64,000 nucleotides of DNA from Citrobacter sp. On2M (lineage in GTDB: Bacteria; Pseudomonadota; Gammaproteobacteria; Enterobacterales; Enterobacteriaceae), in contig NZ_WPCV01000002.1 of assembly GCF_018035235.1 (NCBI RefSeq), positions 1,178,001-1,242,000 of the forward strand, written 5' to 3'. Positions 9,880 through 20,915 of the stretch are shown one piece after another; positions within the stretch are counted from its first letter, which is position 1, and each line of letters begins with the position of its first letter. The notes under the pieces are model-generated. The model had not been told where the DNA came from. It did not search any database and was given only the letters and a program-made list of their open reading frames with translations. A program made the translations under genes and the position numbers.

Positions 9880-10200
9880 ATGGGTAAGACGAACGACTGG
9901 CTGGATTTCGATCTGCTGGCGGAAGATAAATTGCGCGACGCGCTAAAACCGCCATCTATGTATAAAGTGATATTAATCAATGATGATTACACTCCGATGG
10001 AGTTTGTTATTGACGTGTTACAAAAATTCTTTTCTTATGATGTAGAACGTGCAACGCAACTGATGCTTGCAGTTCACTATCAAGGTAAAGCGATTTGCGG
10101 CGTATTCACTGCCGAAGTGGCTGAAACCAAAGTTGCGATGGTGAACAAGTATGCGAGGGAGAACGAGCATCCGTTGCTGTGTACGCTGGAAAAAGCCTGA
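9880..10200 (+). CDS. clpS: ATP-dependent Clp protease adaptor ClpS
   Basis: ClpS is the N-end-rule adaptor. It binds N-terminal Leu, Phe, Tyr or Trp of substrates and hands them to ClpAP. The 106-residue protein has the flexible N-terminal tail (about 1-25). The folded core includes [19 protein letters not shown], in which the Asn-Asp-Asp segment contributes to the degron pocket, and [10 protein letters not shown] with the pocket His. The final [16 protein letters not shown] is nearly invariant in enterobacteria. clpA follows after 30 bp, so an operon is likely. Confidence 0.97.
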   Translation: MGKTNDWLDFDLLAEDKLRDALKPPSMYKVILINDDYTPMEFVIDVLQKFFSYDVERATQLMLAVHYQGKAICGVFTAEVAETKVAMVNKYARENEHPLLCTLEKA

Positions 10201-10230
10201 ATGCAGGCATAAATATTGGGGGAGGTGCCT

Positions 10231-12507
10231 ATGCTCAATCAAGAACTGGAACTCAGTTTAAACATGGCTTTCGCCAGAGCGCGCGAGCACCGACATGAGT
10301 TTATGACCGTCGAGCACTTGTTACTGGCTTTGCTCAGTAACCCGTCGGCCCGCGAAGCGCTGGAAGCGTGTTCTGTGGATCTGGTGGCGCTGCGTCAGGA
10401 ACTTGAAGCCTTCATTGAACAAACCACACCCGTATTGCCTGCCAGTGAAGAAGAGCGCGACACGCAGCCAACGTTGAGTTTTCAGCGCGTGTTGCAACGT
10501 GCGGTCTTCCATGTTCAGTCCTCCGGGCGCAATGAAGTTACTGGCGCGAATGTGCTGGTCGCCATCTTCAGCGAGCAGGAATCTCAGGCGGCTTATCTGC
10601 TGCGTAAGCATGAAGTGAGTCGCCTTGATGTGGTGAATTTTATTTCTCATGGCACGCGCAAAGACGAACCAAGTCAGTCTTCTGACTCTGGTAATCAGCC
10701 GAATAATGAAGAGCAAGCTGGCGGGGAGGACCGTATGGAGAACTTCACGACTAACCTTAACCAGCTTGCCCGTGTGGGCGGAATTGATCCGCTCATTGGC
10801 CGGGACAAAGAGCTGGAGCGCGCCATTCAGGTCCTGTGCCGTCGTAGAAAAAACAACCCGTTGCTGGTGGGAGAGTCTGGTGTCGGTAAAACCGCCATTG
10901 CCGAAGGTCTCGCCTGGCGTATCGTCCAGGGAGATGTGCCAGAAGTCATGGCTGATTGCACCCTTTACTCTCTGGATATCGGTTCGCTGCTGGCAGGCAC
11001 CAAATACCGCGGCGATTTTGAAAAACGCTTTAAGGCGCTGTTAAAACAGCTGGAACAGGATACTAACAGCATTCTGTTTATTGATGAGATCCACACCATC
11101 ATTGGTGCGGGGGCGGCATCGGGCGGCCAGGTGGATGCGGCTAACCTGATCAAACCGTTGCTCTCCAGCGGCAAAATCCGCGTGATAGGCTCAACCACCT
11201 ATCAGGAGTTCAGCAATATCTTTGAAAAGGACCGTGCGTTAGCGCGTCGTTTCCAGAAAATCGATATCACTGAGCCGTCGGTAGAAGAGACCGTGCAGAT
11301 CATCAACGGCCTGAAACCGAAATACGAAGCACACCATGACGTTCGTTACACTGCCAAAGCGGTGCGTGCAGCGGTCGAACTGGCGGTGAAATATATTAAC
11401 GATCGTCATCTGCCGGATAAAGCAATTGACGTAATTGACGAAGCGGGCGCGCGGGCGCGTTTAGTGCCGGTTAGCAAACGCAAGAAAACCGTCAACGTAG
11501 CGGATATCGAGTCCGTGGTGGCCCGCATTGCGCGGATCCCGGAGAAGAGCGTTTCGCAAAGCGATCGTGATACGCTGAAAACTTTGGGCAACCGCCTGAA
11601 AATGCTGGTATTCGGACAAGACAAAGCCATTGAGGCACTGACGGAAGCGATCAAAATGAGCCGTGCCGGTCTGGGACACGAGCATAAACCTGTCGGGTCG
11701 TTCCTGTTTGCCGGGCCGACTGGCGTCGGTAAGACCGAGGTCACGGTACAACTGTCCAAAGCACTCGGCATTGAGTTGCTGCGTTTTGATATGTCCGAGT
11801 ATATGGAGCGCCACACCGTCAGCCGCCTGATTGGTGCGCCTCCGGGCTATGTCGGTTTCGACCAGGGCGGTTTGCTGACAGATGCAGTTATTAAGCATCC
11901 GCATGCGGTACTGCTGCTGGATGAGATTGAAAAAGCACACCCGGATGTCTTTAACCTGCTGCTTCAGGTGATGGATAACGGTACGCTGACCGACAATAAC
12001 GGGCGTAAAGCGGATTTCCGCAACGTGGTTCTGGTCATGACCACTAACGCAGGCGTGCGTGAAACCGAGCGTAAATCGATTGGGCTGATTCATCAGGACA
12101 ACAGTACTGATGCGATGGGCGAAATCAAAAAAGTGTTTACGCCGGAGTTCCGTAATCGTCTCGATAACATTATCTGGTTCGATCATCTCTCAACTGAGGT
12201 GATTCATCAGGTTGTTGACAAGTTTATCGTCGAGCTTCAGGTTCAGCTGGATCAGAAAGGTGTCTCTCTGGAAGTGAGTCAGGAAGCCCGAGACTGGCTG
12301 GCTGAGAAGGGCTATGACCGCGCAATGGGCGCACGTCCGATGACGCGTGTGGTCCAGGATAACCTGAAAAAACCACTGGCTAACGAATTGCTGTTCGGTT
12401 CGCTGGTTGATGGCGGTCAGGTAACCGTTGCGCTGGATAAAGAGAAAAATGAGCTGACCTATGGCTTCCAGAGTGCGCAAAAGCACAAGCCCGAAGCAGC
12501 ACATTAA
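10231..12507 (+). CDS. clpA: ATP-dependent Clp protease ATPase subunit ClpA
   Basis: ClpA is the hexameric AAA+ unfoldase of the ClpAP protease; 758 residues, as in E. coli. It has an N-domain that docks ClpS, then two AAA modules. D1 has GESGVGKT and LFIDEIHT. D2 has [18 protein letters not shown] and the [10 protein letters not shown] sensor region. The IGL tripeptide (SIGLIHQ) that contacts ClpP is present. The start [10 protein letters not shown] is chosen over an in-frame ATG at 10216 because GGGGGAGG lies seven bases ahead. An internal ATG at 10735 (Met169) has its own GGGGAGGA. In E. coli this codon gives a shorter ClpA form. Confidence 0.98.
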   Translation: MLNQELELSLNMAFARAREHRHEFMTVEHLLLALLSNPSAREALEACSVDLVALRQELEAFIEQTTPVLPASEEERDTQPTLSFQRVLQRAVFHVQSSGRNEVTGANVLVAIFSEQESQAAYLLRKHEVSRLDVVNFISHGTRKDEPSQSSDSGNQPNNEEQAGGEDRMENFTTNLNQLARVGGIDPLIGRDKELERAIQVLCRRRKNNPLLVGESGVGKTAIAEGLAWRIVQGDVPEVMADCTLYSLDIGSLLAGTKYRGDFEKRFKALLKQLEQDTNSILFIDEIHTIIGAGAASGGQVDAANLIKPLLSSGKIRVIGSTTYQEFSNIFEKDRALARRFQKIDITEPSVEETVQIINGLKPKYEAHHDVRYTAKAVRAAVELAVKYINDRHLPDKAIDVIDEAGARARLVPVSKRKKTVNVADIESVVARIARIPEKSVSQSDRDTLKTLGNRLKMLVFGQDKAIEALTEAIKMSRAGLGHEHKPVGSFLFAGPTGVGKTEVTVQLSKALGIELLRFDMSEYMERHTVSRLIGAPPGYVGFDQGGLLTDAVIKHPHAVLLLDEIEKAHPDVFNLLLQVMDNGTLTDNNGRKADFRNVVLVMTTNAGVRETERKSIGLIHQDNSTDAMGEIKKVFTPEFRNRLDNIIWFDHLSTEVIHQVVDKFIVELQVQLDQKGVSLEVSQEARDWLAEKGYDRAMGARPMTRVVQDNLKKPLANELLFGSLVDGGQVTVALDKEKNELTYGFQSAQKHKPEAAH

Positions 12508-12524
12508 TTTCTAATCACCGATGA

Positions 12525-12550
12525 GCCGGGCGTAATGCCCGGTTTTTTTT
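12525..12550 (+). terminator. Terminator of clpA
   Basis: CCGGG and CCCGG form a stem around CGTAATG and are followed by eight T residues, 18 bp after the clpA stop. Confidence 0.85.
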
Positions 12551-12604
12551 CGCCTGAAAGTAGTGATTTGAATTGGGGATACTCGGAGAATTTAAACGGC
12601 AGGC
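12551..12604. other. Junction between the clpA block and the cyaR-yegQ block
   Basis: In E. coli and Salmonella clpA is followed by the serW tRNA, infA and aat. Here the clpA terminator is followed within about 55 bp by the 3' end of cyaR, which belongs to a distant region of those chromosomes. No tRNA, insertion sequence or phage sequence is seen in the spacer. Orientation of both sides fits one inversion. The exact breakpoint cannot be placed without comparison genomes. Confidence 0.7.
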
Positions 12605-12631
12605 AAAAAATAAGCCTGCGTAAGGGAGATT
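12605..12631. other. P2-type phage attachment core (attB-like)
   Basis: These 27 bases coincide with the terminator of cyaR and, as I recall it, match the P2 locI core at all but two positions. The site is unoccupied: no phage integrase or ogr gene lies beside it. The identification rests on recalled sequence and should be compared with published att sites. Confidence 0.6.
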
Positions 12632-12690
12632 ACGCAGGCTAAGGAGGTGGTTCCTGGTACAGCTAGCATTTATGGGTTATGTTTTTCAGC
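12605..12690 (-). ncRNA. cyaR: CyaR small regulatory RNA
   Basis: CyaR is an Hfq-dependent, CRP-activated sRNA that represses ompX, luxS, nadE and other mRNAs. The 86-nt sequence is nearly identical to the E. coli RNA. It begins GCTGAAAAACATAACCC, contains the anti-ribosome-site segment ACCACCTCCTT, and ends with a GC-rich terminator stem and six U residues. It lies downstream of trhP (yegQ) on the same strand, its usual place. The one-base difference in length is a missing A in an A run. Confidence 0.93.
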
Positions 12691-12697
12691 GGAGGAG

Positions 12698-12740
12698 ATA
12701 ATACCCTTAATGAACGAAACGGTATGTGATCGATTTCTAA
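12698..12740 (-). promoter_or_regulatory. cyaR promoter with CRP half-palindrome
   Basis: On the minus strand a TATTAT -10 lies eight bases before the cyaR 5' end. A CRP-like site with one perfect TGTGA half (12725-12729) and a weak second half (12736-12740) is centred near -42, the class II position. This agrees with the CRP control of cyaR known in E. coli. Confidence 0.6.
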
Positions 12741-12775
12741 GAATCTTCCGTACGCTGAAAAATAACCGTAATTAA

Positions 12776-14137
12776 CTACTTAGCATGTGGGTTGCGTGTG
12801 GACTCACCGGCAAAATTACGCATCAACAATGCATAATTCAGATCGATATCCTCCGGTACTGGCATCCAGACGGTGTAGCCATCACCCGGTGCAACCGGCA
12901 TTGCTTCGCCTTTCGCGTTTTCCATCTGCTCGAGAGTAAAGTTGATGTTGCCTTGTGGGGTCATCAGCTCCAGGCTGTCGCCGACGGTGAATTTGTTTTT
13001 CACCAGTACTGCCGCCAGTTCACCTTTACGTTCACCAGTGAATTCACCGACAAACTGCTGGCGCTCGGAAACAGAGAAGCCGTATTCATAGTTCTGATAG
13101 TCGTCATGCGTATGGCGGCGCAGGAAGCCTTCGGTGTAACCACGATGCGCCAGACCTTCCAGCGTTTCCAGCAGTTGCGGGTCGAACGGTTTACCGGCTG
13201 CGGCATCATCAATCGCTTTGCGATATACCTGTGCGGTGCGCGCACAGTAGTAATAGGACTTGGTGCGACCTTCAATTTTCAGCGAATGCACGCCCATTTG
13301 AGTCAGTCGTTCAACGTGGGCAATAGCTCGCAAATCCTTCGAGTTCATGATGTAAGTACCGTGTTCGTCTTCAAACGCGGTCATATACTCACCCGGACGC
13401 TGGGCTTCTTCGATCATAAATACTTTGTCTGTCGGCGCGCCAATCCCCAGCGTCGGCTCAACGTTTTGTACCGGGATAGGCTCGTATTTATGCACGATAT
13501 TGCCCACCACGTCTTCTTTGCCTTCCTGCACGTTGTATTCCCAGCGGCAGGCATTGGTACAGGTGCCTTGGTTCGGGTCACGCTTATTGATGTAGCCAGA
13601 GAGCAGGCAACGGCCGGAGTAGGCCATGCACAGCGCACCGTGCACGAAGATCTCAAGCTCCATATCCGGCACCTGGGTGCGGATCTCTTCAATTTCTTCC
13701 AGCGATAGCTCGCGGGAGAGGATCACGCGGGTCAGCCCCATCTGTTTCCAGAACTTCACCGTTGCCCAGTTTACGGCGTTAGCCTGTACTGAAAGGTGAA
13801 TGTCCATCTCCGGGAAGTTTTCGCGCACCAGCATGATAAGCCCCGGGTCTGACATGATCAGGGCATCCGGCCCCATTTCCACCACCGGTTTCAGATCACG
13901 AATGAAGGTTTTCAGCTTGGCGTTGTGAGGGGCAATGTTCACCACCACGTAGAATTTTTTACCCAGTTCATGGGCTTCATTAATGCCGAGCTGCAGGTTT
14001 TCGTGGTTGAATTCGTTGTTGCGTACGCGCAATGAATAACGCGGTTGGCCCGCATACACGGCGTCTGCGCCATAGGCGAAAGCGTAACGCATGTTTTTCA
14101 GCGTTCCCGCCGGGGAAAGGAGTTCCGGTTTAAACAT
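12776..14137 (-). CDS. trhP: tRNA 5-hydroxyuridine modification protein TrhP (YegQ, peptidase U32 family)
   Basis: TrhP acts in prephenate-dependent formation of 5-hydroxyuridine at tRNA position 34, the precursor of cmo5U. The 453-residue protein belongs to the U32 collagenase-like family. The TIM-barrel start FKPELLSPAGTLKNMRYAF, the GADAVYAGQ motif and four conserved cysteines (170, 177, 193, 197; in CMAYSGRC and CTNAC) are seen. The cysteines probably bind an iron-sulfur cluster. The start MFKPELL is chosen over an ATG 12 codons upstream because it matches the family start and has AGGAG nearby. In E. coli yegP lies between this gene and baeR; here only 166 bp separate them. Confidence 0.95.
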   Translation of the reverse strand: MFKPELLSPAGTLKNMRYAFAYGADAVYAGQPRYSLRVRNNEFNHENLQLGINEAHELGKKFYVVVNIAPHNAKLKTFIRDLKPVVEMGPDALIMSDPGLIMLVRENFPEMDIHLSVQANAVNWATVKFWKQMGLTRVILSRELSLEEIEEIRTQVPDMELEIFVHGALCMAYSGRCLLSGYINKRDPNQGTCTNACRWEYNVQEGKEDVVGNIVHKYEPIPVQNVEPTLGIGAPTDKVFMIEEAQRPGEYMTAFEDEHGTYIMNSKDLRAIAHVERLTQMGVHSLKIEGRTKSYYYCARTAQVYRKAIDDAAAGKPFDPQLLETLEGLAHRGYTEGFLRRHTHDDYQNYEYGFSVSERQQFVGEFTGERKGELAAVLVKNKFTVGDSLELMTPQGNINFTLEQMENAKGEAMPVAPGDGYTVWMPVPEDIDLNYALLMRNFAGESTRNPHAK

Positions 14138-14303
14138 AATTTTCTCGTTCTGATGACAGGTCAGACTCGCCACACTCGGTGAGGCGGTTAGGGGAGTGCC
14201 CCCATATTAAGGGCGGGCATTGTAGCGCTGAGGGGCGGGCAGGTAAAGTCATTGTACCTGGTGGTCGCTCCGCCTTATCTGACATCGGTTGGGCTATCTC
14301 TGA

Positions 14304-15026
14304 TTACACAATTCGGCACGCATCGGCTTCCCAACGATACCCTACGCCATAGACCGCGCGGATAAATGACTGCTCCGCATCCAGCGACTCCAGCTTGCGT
14401 CGCAAGTTCTTAATATGGCTGTCGATAGTGCGATCGGTAACCACGCGGTAATCGTCGTAGAGATGATTGAGTAACTGTTCGCGGGAGAAGACTTTTCCCG
14501 GTTCATGTGACAGCGTTTTGAGTAAGCGGAATTCGGCGGGCGTTAAGTCGAGCATTTTCCCACGCCAGGACGCCTGAAAACGACCTTCATCGACAATCAG
14601 CGGGCTGGCTGCATCCATTTGTTGCAGTTCGCGCTGCGGTTTGCAACGGCGCAGAATCGTCTTCACGCGAGCGACAACTTCGCGCGGGCTGTAAGGTTTG
14701 CAAATGTAGTCATCTGCACCGATCTCCAGCCCCAACAGGCGATCTATTTCTTCAATTTTGGCGGTTACCATCATGATGGGGATTTCCGAGAAACGACGAA
14801 TCTCCCGACACAGAGTCAGACCGTCGGTACCGGGCAGCATCAGATCTAACAAGATCATATCGGGCGGTGTCTGCCGCACAAAAGGCAGAACCAAATCACC
14901 GTGGCTGATAAGCGTAGGGGCGTAGCCTGCCGCTCGCAGGTAGTCGATAAGTAGTTGCCCCAGCTTGGGCTCGTCTTCCACGATCAGAATACGCGGCGTG
15001 TTTTCATCAATGGGTAACTCAGTCAT
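14304..15026 (-). CDS. baeR: Response regulator BaeR
   Basis: BaeR is the OmpR/PhoB-type regulator of the envelope stress system that induces mdtABCD, acrD and spy in response to indole, flavonoids, zinc and similar signals. It has 240 residues. The receiver domain has the acidic pair in VEDEP, the phosphoacceptor Asp61 in LLDLMLPG and Lys in CKPYSP. The winged-helix domain ends with [11 protein letters not shown] and [10 protein letters not shown]. The start overlaps the baeS stop by four bases, so it is the last gene of the mdtABCD-baeSR operon. Confidence 0.97.
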   Translation of the reverse strand: MTELPIDENTPRILIVEDEPKLGQLLIDYLRAAGYAPTLISHGDLVLPFVRQTPPDMILLDLMLPGTDGLTLCREIRRFSEIPIMMVTAKIEEIDRLLGLEIGADDYICKPYSPREVVARVKTILRRCKPQRELQQMDAASPLIVDEGRFQASWRGKMLDLTPAEFRLLKTLSHEPGKVFSREQLLNHLYDDYRVVTDRTIDSHIKNLRRKLESLDAEQSFIRAVYGVGYRWEADACRIV

Positions 15027-16426
15027 ACATCTCTCTGTAAATCGCGTTCCAGCGGAAACTCTACTGTAATGCTAACCCCGCCAAAAGGCGAATGGGCGGC
15101 GCGGATCAGACCATTATGCGCCTGTACGATATTGACGCAAATCGCCAGCCCCAGTCCGGAACCTCCGCTGGCGCGGTTACGCGAGCCTTCGGTGCGATAA
15201 AATCGCTCGAACAGCCTCTGCAACTGGTCGTCACTGACGCCAGGAGCGGAATCAGCGAAGGTTAATAAAACCATACGCTCACGTTGTTCGGCACTGATGT
15301 GCAGTCCACCGCCGCTGTCGGTGTAGCGCAGGCTGTTTTCCAGCAGATTGTTGAACAACTGCATCAAACGATCTCTGTCACCGAAAACCGCCATACTGTC
15401 CGGGAGCGAAAGCTGTATCGTCAGTCCACGGCTGGCAAAGCGTTCACGAAATGCGCCGCTTGCCACTTCCAGTAACGGGATAAGATCCAGCGATGTTTTC
15501 TGATAGGCCAGAGCGCCCTCATCTGACATGGAGAGCTGATGAAGATCGTTAACCAGCTTGGTGAGTGTACCGACTTCAGCCTGTAAAGAGGCCACCGACT
15601 CGGGCGTAAACTGGCGTACGCCATCCTGAATAGCCTCCAGTTCACCGCGCAATACTGCCAACGGTGTGCGCAGTTCGTGAGAAATATCGGCCATAAAATC
15701 ACGGCGCATCTGCTGGTTTTTTTCCAGCGTACTGGCGAGCTGGTTAAAGTCCAGTGCCAGTTTACCTAGCTCATCCGTACTGGTCGGCGCAACGCGAGTG
15801 GTGAAATCGCCAGCCGCCAGTTTGTGTGTGCCTTCCACCAGCCGTTTGACCGGTGCCAGCAGGCTGCGCGCCAGCGTAAACGTTGCCAGCGCCGCCAGGA
15901 TCGTGGAGAGCGCGACGATAAGCCAACTGGAACGTCTTTGCTGCTTGTCGAAATTGATATCCGTATTACGCGTTAAGCGCTCCACGGGTGAGGCAATCAC
16001 GGCACCCACTTCGCTACCGTTAACGCGGATGGGATGGCGCATACCGTCACGGGGGACCGGGGCCCGCGGGCCGACCAGCACGCGGGCATTTTGATCGACA
16101 ACCCAAAACTGCGTACGCCAGCCGTGTGGCGGCATGGCTGGACCCGGTTTATCATCGTCATTGTCGTGTTCAAAAGAACGCAGGATCTGAAAAACAAACC
16201 GATCGTTATTGCGCAAGAATCGCCAGTTGCCATGTTGCTCATACTGTTCGCCGAGCGCATCGCTGAGCATTTGCAGCCGCTGTTCGTTACCGTTCTTAAT
16301 ATAATCGATAAAACCGCGTTCGAAGCTTATGCGTACGGCCCAGTGCATGCTGATCAGCAACACAATGCAGGTGGCGAAAATCGCCAGAAACAGTTTGCCG
16401 GTGATACCGGGCCGCCAGAACTTCAT
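15023..16426 (-). CDS. baeS: Sensor histidine kinase BaeS
   Basis: BaeS is the inner-membrane sensor of the Bae envelope stress system; 467 residues. Membrane helices are at about 10-30 and 168-188, flanking a periplasmic sensor domain. HAMP follows at about 188-240. The H-box [13 protein letters not shown] carries the phosphorylated His250. The ATPase domain has the N-box NLLENSLRY and the G-box GGSGLGLAI. The start overlaps the mdtD stop by one base and the stop overlaps baeR by four, so coupled translation is expected. Confidence 0.97.
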   Translation of the reverse strand: MKFWRPGITGKLFLAIFATCIVLLISMHWAVRISFERGFIDYIKNGNEQRLQMLSDALGEQYEQHGNWRFLRNNDRFVFQILRSFEHDNDDDKPGPAMPPHGWRTQFWVVDQNARVLVGPRAPVPRDGMRHPIRVNGSEVGAVIASPVERLTRNTDINFDKQQRRSSWLIVALSTILAALATFTLARSLLAPVKRLVEGTHKLAAGDFTTRVAPTSTDELGKLALDFNQLASTLEKNQQMRRDFMADISHELRTPLAVLRGELEAIQDGVRQFTPESVASLQAEVGTLTKLVNDLHQLSMSDEGALAYQKTSLDLIPLLEVASGAFRERFASRGLTIQLSLPDSMAVFGDRDRLMQLFNNLLENSLRYTDSGGGLHISAEQRERMVLLTFADSAPGVSDDQLQRLFERFYRTEGSRNRASGGSGLGLAICVNIVQAHNGLIRAAHSPFGGVSITVEFPLERDLQRDV

Positions 16427-17838
16427 CAGGTGCTCCTTTTGCGCCGTGAAATCACCGCGTTGGTTTGCGTGTCATTCGGCACGCGGGAAAAAATGATAGC
16501 GGGCAGCGCAATAATGAGTGCAATGCACAGCCAGGTATACATAAAGACGTTATGCGTACTATTGCTGTCAACGGTGATATGTTGCTGGCCAAACATGCCT
16601 AACAGCAGACCCGCGATAGTTACCCCGATACTCATCGACAGCTGCATGATCATCGACAGCAGGCTGTTGCCGCTGCTGGCGAGATCGTCAGGCAGATCTT
16701 TTAGCGTCAGGGTGTTCATGGATGAAAAGCGCGTTGAGTTGACCATTCCCTGTAAGAACAGCACGAAGGGCAGGGCGTAATACCAGCCGAGTAGCGCGGT
16801 GGTCATCAACAGCACACAGACCAGCGACAGGCCAAGCGTAGTAGCGACCAGTACGCGACGGTAGCCAAACCGGTTAACGACCTGCACCACAATGCGCTTC
16901 ATGCCCATACTGCCCAGCACCATCGGGATCATCATTAACCCGGCATGAAACGGTGAAAAACCGAGGCCAATCTGTAAAAACACCGGCGTCATAAACGGCA
17001 GCATACCGCTGCCGATGCGTCCGGCAAAACTACCAAACAGACCGAGTGAGAAGGTCGATGTGCGAAACAGATTTAAGCTGAATAGCGCGCGGGGATTTCG
17101 ATGAGCGTGTTTCAGATACAGCGTAATTGCCAACACCCCACAGATAACCAGCGCCGCCAGCGTGATACCGGAGAGGCCGGTTCCTTTGCTACCATCGAGC
17201 GCCAGCGTCAGAACTGCCATACCGACCGCCAGCATCGCGAATCCGGAGAGGTCGAAGCGTCGGGTTTGCATGGTGTAGTTGGGCATCAGCATCAACGTTG
17301 CTATCGCGCCGACAATACCTACCGGAATGTTAATCAAAAATATCCAGTGCCAGGAGGCGTACTCAACCAGAATACCGCCTAATGCCGGTCCCAGTAATGG
17401 ACCAATCTGACCGGGCAGTGTGACAAACGTCATTGCCGCCATATATTGCTCGCGCGGGACGATTTTCATCACCGTTAGCCTGCCGACCGGCACCATCATC
17501 GCACCGCCAACGCCTTGTAAGACGCGTGCCATCACCAGCTCGTTGAGCGTGCTCGACCAGGCGCAAAACAGCGAACCAAGTGTAAACAGAATGATGGCGC
17601 TGAAGAAGATATTACGCACGCCGACTTTGTCTGCCAGCCATCCGCTGGCGGGCAACATGACGGCAACGGTTAATACATATGACACAATGACCATATGCAT
17701 ATGTAACGGGCTTTCCCCGAGGCTTGCCGCCATCGAGGGAAGCGCGGTATTAACGATGGTGGTATCCAGCGATTGCATAAAAAAGCCGAATGCCACAATC
17801 CAAAGCTGCCAGCGGGTGCTGTCGGGAAGTTCTGTCAT
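16426..17838 (-). CDS. mdtD: Major facilitator family transporter MdtD
   Basis: MdtD is a 470-residue DHA2-type MFS transporter with 14 predicted membrane segments. It is encoded with MdtABC, but drug export by that pump does not require it; a citrate/iron-citrate efflux role has been proposed for the E. coli protein (renamed IceT). Visible family motifs are [14 protein letters not shown] at the first helix, [13 protein letters not shown] in loop 2-3 and the antiporter-type GPALGG segment. It overlaps mdtC by four bases and baeS by one. Confidence 0.95.
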   Translation of the reverse strand: MTELPDSTRWQLWIVAFGFFMQSLDTTIVNTALPSMAASLGESPLHMHMVIVSYVLTVAVMLPASGWLADKVGVRNIFFSAIILFTLGSLFCAWSSTLNELVMARVLQGVGGAMMVPVGRLTVMKIVPREQYMAAMTFVTLPGQIGPLLGPALGGILVEYASWHWIFLINIPVGIVGAIATLMLMPNYTMQTRRFDLSGFAMLAVGMAVLTLALDGSKGTGLSGITLAALVICGVLAITLYLKHAHRNPRALFSLNLFRTSTFSLGLFGSFAGRIGSGMLPFMTPVFLQIGLGFSPFHAGLMMIPMVLGSMGMKRIVVQVVNRFGYRRVLVATTLGLSLVCVLLMTTALLGWYYALPFVLFLQGMVNSTRFSSMNTLTLKDLPDDLASSGNSLLSMIMQLSMSIGVTIAGLLLGMFGQQHITVDSNSTHNVFMYTWLCIALIIALPAIIFSRVPNDTQTNAVISRRKRST

Positions 17839-20800
17839 AACTCTGCTACCGGTTTGCTGTTTTTACGCGAAAAACGCAGACGCAGACGGTCGAAAAAGAG
17901 ATACACCACGGGCGTGGTATACAGCGTCAGGAGTTGGCTCACGACCAGACCGCCGACTATGGTTATCCCCAACGGCTGGCGCAGTTCAGAGCCATCTCCT
18001 GCGGATAACACCAGCGGCAGCGCGCCAAACAACGCTGCCAGCGTGGTCATCATGATTGGGCGAAAGCGCAACAGGCAGGCCTGGAAAATGGCTTCCTCCG
18101 GCTGCAGCTTGCCGTTTCTCTGTGCTTCCAGCGCAAAATCGACCATCATGATGGCGTTTTTCTTCACAATGCCAATTAATAGCATGATCCCTATCAGGGC
18201 GATTAGGCTGAACGGGGCATTGAACAGCTCCAGCGCCAGCAAAGCCCCAACGCCAGCGGAAGGTAGCGTGGAGAGAATGGTCAGAGGGTGAACATAGCTT
18301 TCATACAACATGCCCAGCACGATGTAGACCGTGGCGATAGCGGCGATAATCAGGATCACCTGTGACTTCATGGTGTCCTGAAATACTTGTGCTGTACCGG
18401 CAAAGCTGCCGCGCACCGTGGAGGGAACGCCGAGTTGGGTCATTGTTCTGTTGATGGCCTCTGTCGCCTCAGATAAAGAAGAGCCTGTCGGCAGGTTAAA
18501 CGACACGGTTGAGGCGGCAGATAAGCCCTGATGGTTAACCGACAGCGGGGCATTCGCCGGTTGCCATTTGGCAAAGTACGATAACGGGATCGCCTTACCG
18601 TCATTGTTGATGACGAACATTTTGTCCAGCGCGCTAATGTCCTGTGTGTAACGTCGATCGACCTCCATCACCACTTTGTACTGGTTCATCGGCTGATAAA
18701 TAGTCGAAATTTGCCGTTGGCCAAACGCGTTGTTCAACAGGCTGTTAGCGGCTGCGACGTCGATCCCCAGACGCGACATGGTGTCACGATCGTAGGAAAG
18801 GTTCATCTCCGCACCATTATCCTGCTGATCGGAATTGACGTCCGCCAGTTGGGGCAGGGCGGCAAGCGCCTTACGGATTTTCGGTTCCCACTCACGAAGC
18901 GCTGCGAGATCGTCGGACAGCAATGTGTATTGATAGCTGGCGTTGGCCTGGCGTCCACCGACGCGAATATCCTGGACTGCCATCAAAAACAGATTCGCGC
19001 CCGGCTCTTTTGCCAACTTCACTCGTAGGCGGTCGATCACCTGCTGAGCGGTTTCGCGGCGTTCATCGCGCGGCTTGAGGGTAATAAACATCATCCCACT
19101 GTTAACCCGGGAACCGCCTGTAAAACCAGTGACGTTATTTACTGCCGGGTCGTCGCGGATGATCTTCATAAAGTCCTGCAGTTTGCCGCGCATAGCCTGG
19201 AAAGAGATGCTCTGGTCGGCCTGGATCCCTCCCATCAATACGCCCGTATCCTGCTCCGGGAAGAAGGTTTTGGGAATGGAAATATAAAGCCAGATATTCA
19301 GCGCAATAGTGCCGAGCAACACCACACCCACCATTCGCGTGTGGCGCAACACCCATTTAAGCGAAGTGCCGTAACTCTGCTGCAGTGCTACCAACACACG
19401 ACCAAATCCCCGTTTACGCGACTGTTCACGCGGGGCGCTGGATTTGAGCATCCAGCCGCACATCATTGGCGTTAATGTGAGTGACACCAGCAGCGAGATA
19501 CCGATGGCAACCGACAGCGTGACGGCAAATTCGCGCAGCAGGCGCCCAGGCAATCCCTCCATTAACAGCAGTGGCAGGAATACCGCCACCAGCGACAGGC
19601 TCATAGAGAGCACGGTGAATCCCACTTCGCGCGTGCCCTGTAATGCCGCCTGCAGTGGCTTCATGCCCGCTTCCAGATGGCGAGCAATATTTTCCAGTAC
19701 CACGATGGCGTCATCCACGACAAATCCCGTCGCAATGGTCAGCGCCATCAACGACAGGTTATTCAGGCTGAATCCGCACAGATACATGGCGGCAAAGGTA
19801 CCAATCAGCGAGACCGGAACCGCTACTGCGGGGATCAGGGTCGCGCGCCCGGAACGCAGGAAAACAAAGACCACCAGGATAACCAGTGCTACAGAGATAA
19901 TCAGCGTCTGTTCGACTTCCTCCAGTGAGGCGCGAATAGTCGGCGAACGGTCCTGGGCAATTTGCAGGTCGATGGCGGCCGGGACTAGTGTTTGTAACTC
20001 CGGTAATTTGGCGCGAATGCTGTCTACCGTCTGAATAATATTGGCTTCCGGCAGTTTGCGGATCATCAGCAGGATGGCGGGTTTGGCGTTGGTCATCCCC
20101 GCGTTACGAACGTCCTGTACCGAGTCGGTTACAGACGCAACGTCACCAAGCCGCACCGCCGCGCCGTTGTTATAGTGGATGATAATCGGTTGGTATTCGG
20201 CGGCGGTTTTCAGCTCATCGTTAGTTTGTACCTGCCAGCGATGGGTATCATTCTCGATTGCTCCCTGCGGCTTACGCACGTTGGCGTTGTCGATCGCGCT
20301 ACGCACGTCGTCCAGTGACACCCCCTGGTTAAACAGCGCTTGCGGGTTGAGTCCGACCCGTACGGCAGGCAGAGAACTCCCGCCGACGTCCACGTCACCC
20401 ACTCCGTCGATTTGCGCGATGGTTTGTGCCAGTTGGGTCGATGCGAAATCGTACAGTTCACCCTGCGAGTAAGTGTCTGACGTGAGCGTCAGGATCATTA
20501 TTGGCGCATCGGAAGGGTTGGCTTTGCGGTACGTTGGTCGGCTTGGCATCCCGCTGGGTAACAGGCTTTGCGCCGCGTTAATCGCGGCCTGAACGTCCCG
20601 CGCTGCACCATTGATGTCACGGTCGAATTTGAATTCGAGAATAATGCGCGTACTGCCAAGCGAACTGCTTGAGGTCATTTCGTTCACACCCGCGATGCGC
20701 CCCAGCGAGCGCTCCAGCGGGGTCGCGACCGAGGAGGCCATTGTTTCAGGGGAGGCACCGGGTAATGATGCGCTGACCATTATCACCGGAAAATCCACCT

Positions 20801-20915
20801 GCGGCAGCGGAGCGACCGGCAGCAGTCGAAAACCCAGAATACCGCACAGGGTGATAGCCACCGAAATGAGAATGGTCGCCACCGGACGATGAATGAAAAG
20901 CGCGAAAAATTTCAT
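17835..20915 (-). CDS. mdtC: RND multidrug efflux transporter subunit MdtC
   Basis: MdtC is one of two RND subunits that form the MdtB2C heterotrimer with MdtA and TolC. The pump exports bile salts, novobiocin and other compounds. It has 1026 residues and 12 membrane segments. The proton-relay aspartates lie in [13 protein letters not shown] in the fourth helix, near residue 400. The first periplasmic loop begins with [20 protein letters not shown]. The C-terminal helix pair with [14 protein letters not shown] and [12 protein letters not shown] is intact. mdtB ends on the base before this gene starts. Confidence 0.97.
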   Translation of the reverse strand: MKFFALFIHRPVATILISVAITLCGILGFRLLPVAPLPQVDFPVIMVSASLPGASPETMASSVATPLERSLGRIAGVNEMTSSSSLGSTRIILEFKFDRDINGAARDVQAAINAAQSLLPSGMPSRPTYRKANPSDAPIMILTLTSDTYSQGELYDFASTQLAQTIAQIDGVGDVDVGGSSLPAVRVGLNPQALFNQGVSLDDVRSAIDNANVRKPQGAIENDTHRWQVQTNDELKTAAEYQPIIIHYNNGAAVRLGDVASVTDSVQDVRNAGMTNAKPAILLMIRKLPEANIIQTVDSIRAKLPELQTLVPAAIDLQIAQDRSPTIRASLEEVEQTLIISVALVILVVFVFLRSGRATLIPAVAVPVSLIGTFAAMYLCGFSLNNLSLMALTIATGFVVDDAIVVLENIARHLEAGMKPLQAALQGTREVGFTVLSMSLSLVAVFLPLLLMEGLPGRLLREFAVTLSVAIGISLLVSLTLTPMMCGWMLKSSAPREQSRKRGFGRVLVALQQSYGTSLKWVLRHTRMVGVVLLGTIALNIWLYISIPKTFFPEQDTGVLMGGIQADQSISFQAMRGKLQDFMKIIRDDPAVNNVTGFTGGSRVNSGMMFITLKPRDERRETAQQVIDRLRVKLAKEPGANLFLMAVQDIRVGGRQANASYQYTLLSDDLAALREWEPKIRKALAALPQLADVNSDQQDNGAEMNLSYDRDTMSRLGIDVAAANSLLNNAFGQRQISTIYQPMNQYKVVMEVDRRYTQDISALDKMFVINNDGKAIPLSYFAKWQPANAPLSVNHQGLSAASTVSFNLPTGSSLSEATEAINRTMTQLGVPSTVRGSFAGTAQVFQDTMKSQVILIIAAIATVYIVLGMLYESYVHPLTILSTLPSAGVGALLALELFNAPFSLIALIGIMLLIGIVKKNAIMMVDFALEAQRNGKLQPEEAIFQACLLRFRPIMMTTLAALFGALPLVLSAGDGSELRQPLGITIVGGLVVSQLLTLYTTPVVYLFFDRLRLRFSRKNSKPVAEL

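Noticed and set aside
12551-12604. A serW tRNA gene after clpA, as in E. coli
   Set aside because: The spacer is only 54 bp and contains no tRNA arms or GGTTC-type T loop.
13414-13692. Long frames antisense to or within core genes, such as those opposite hcp, macA, clpA, trhP and mdtB
   Set aside because: They lie in shadow frames of well-conserved genes, show no homology and lack ribosome sites.
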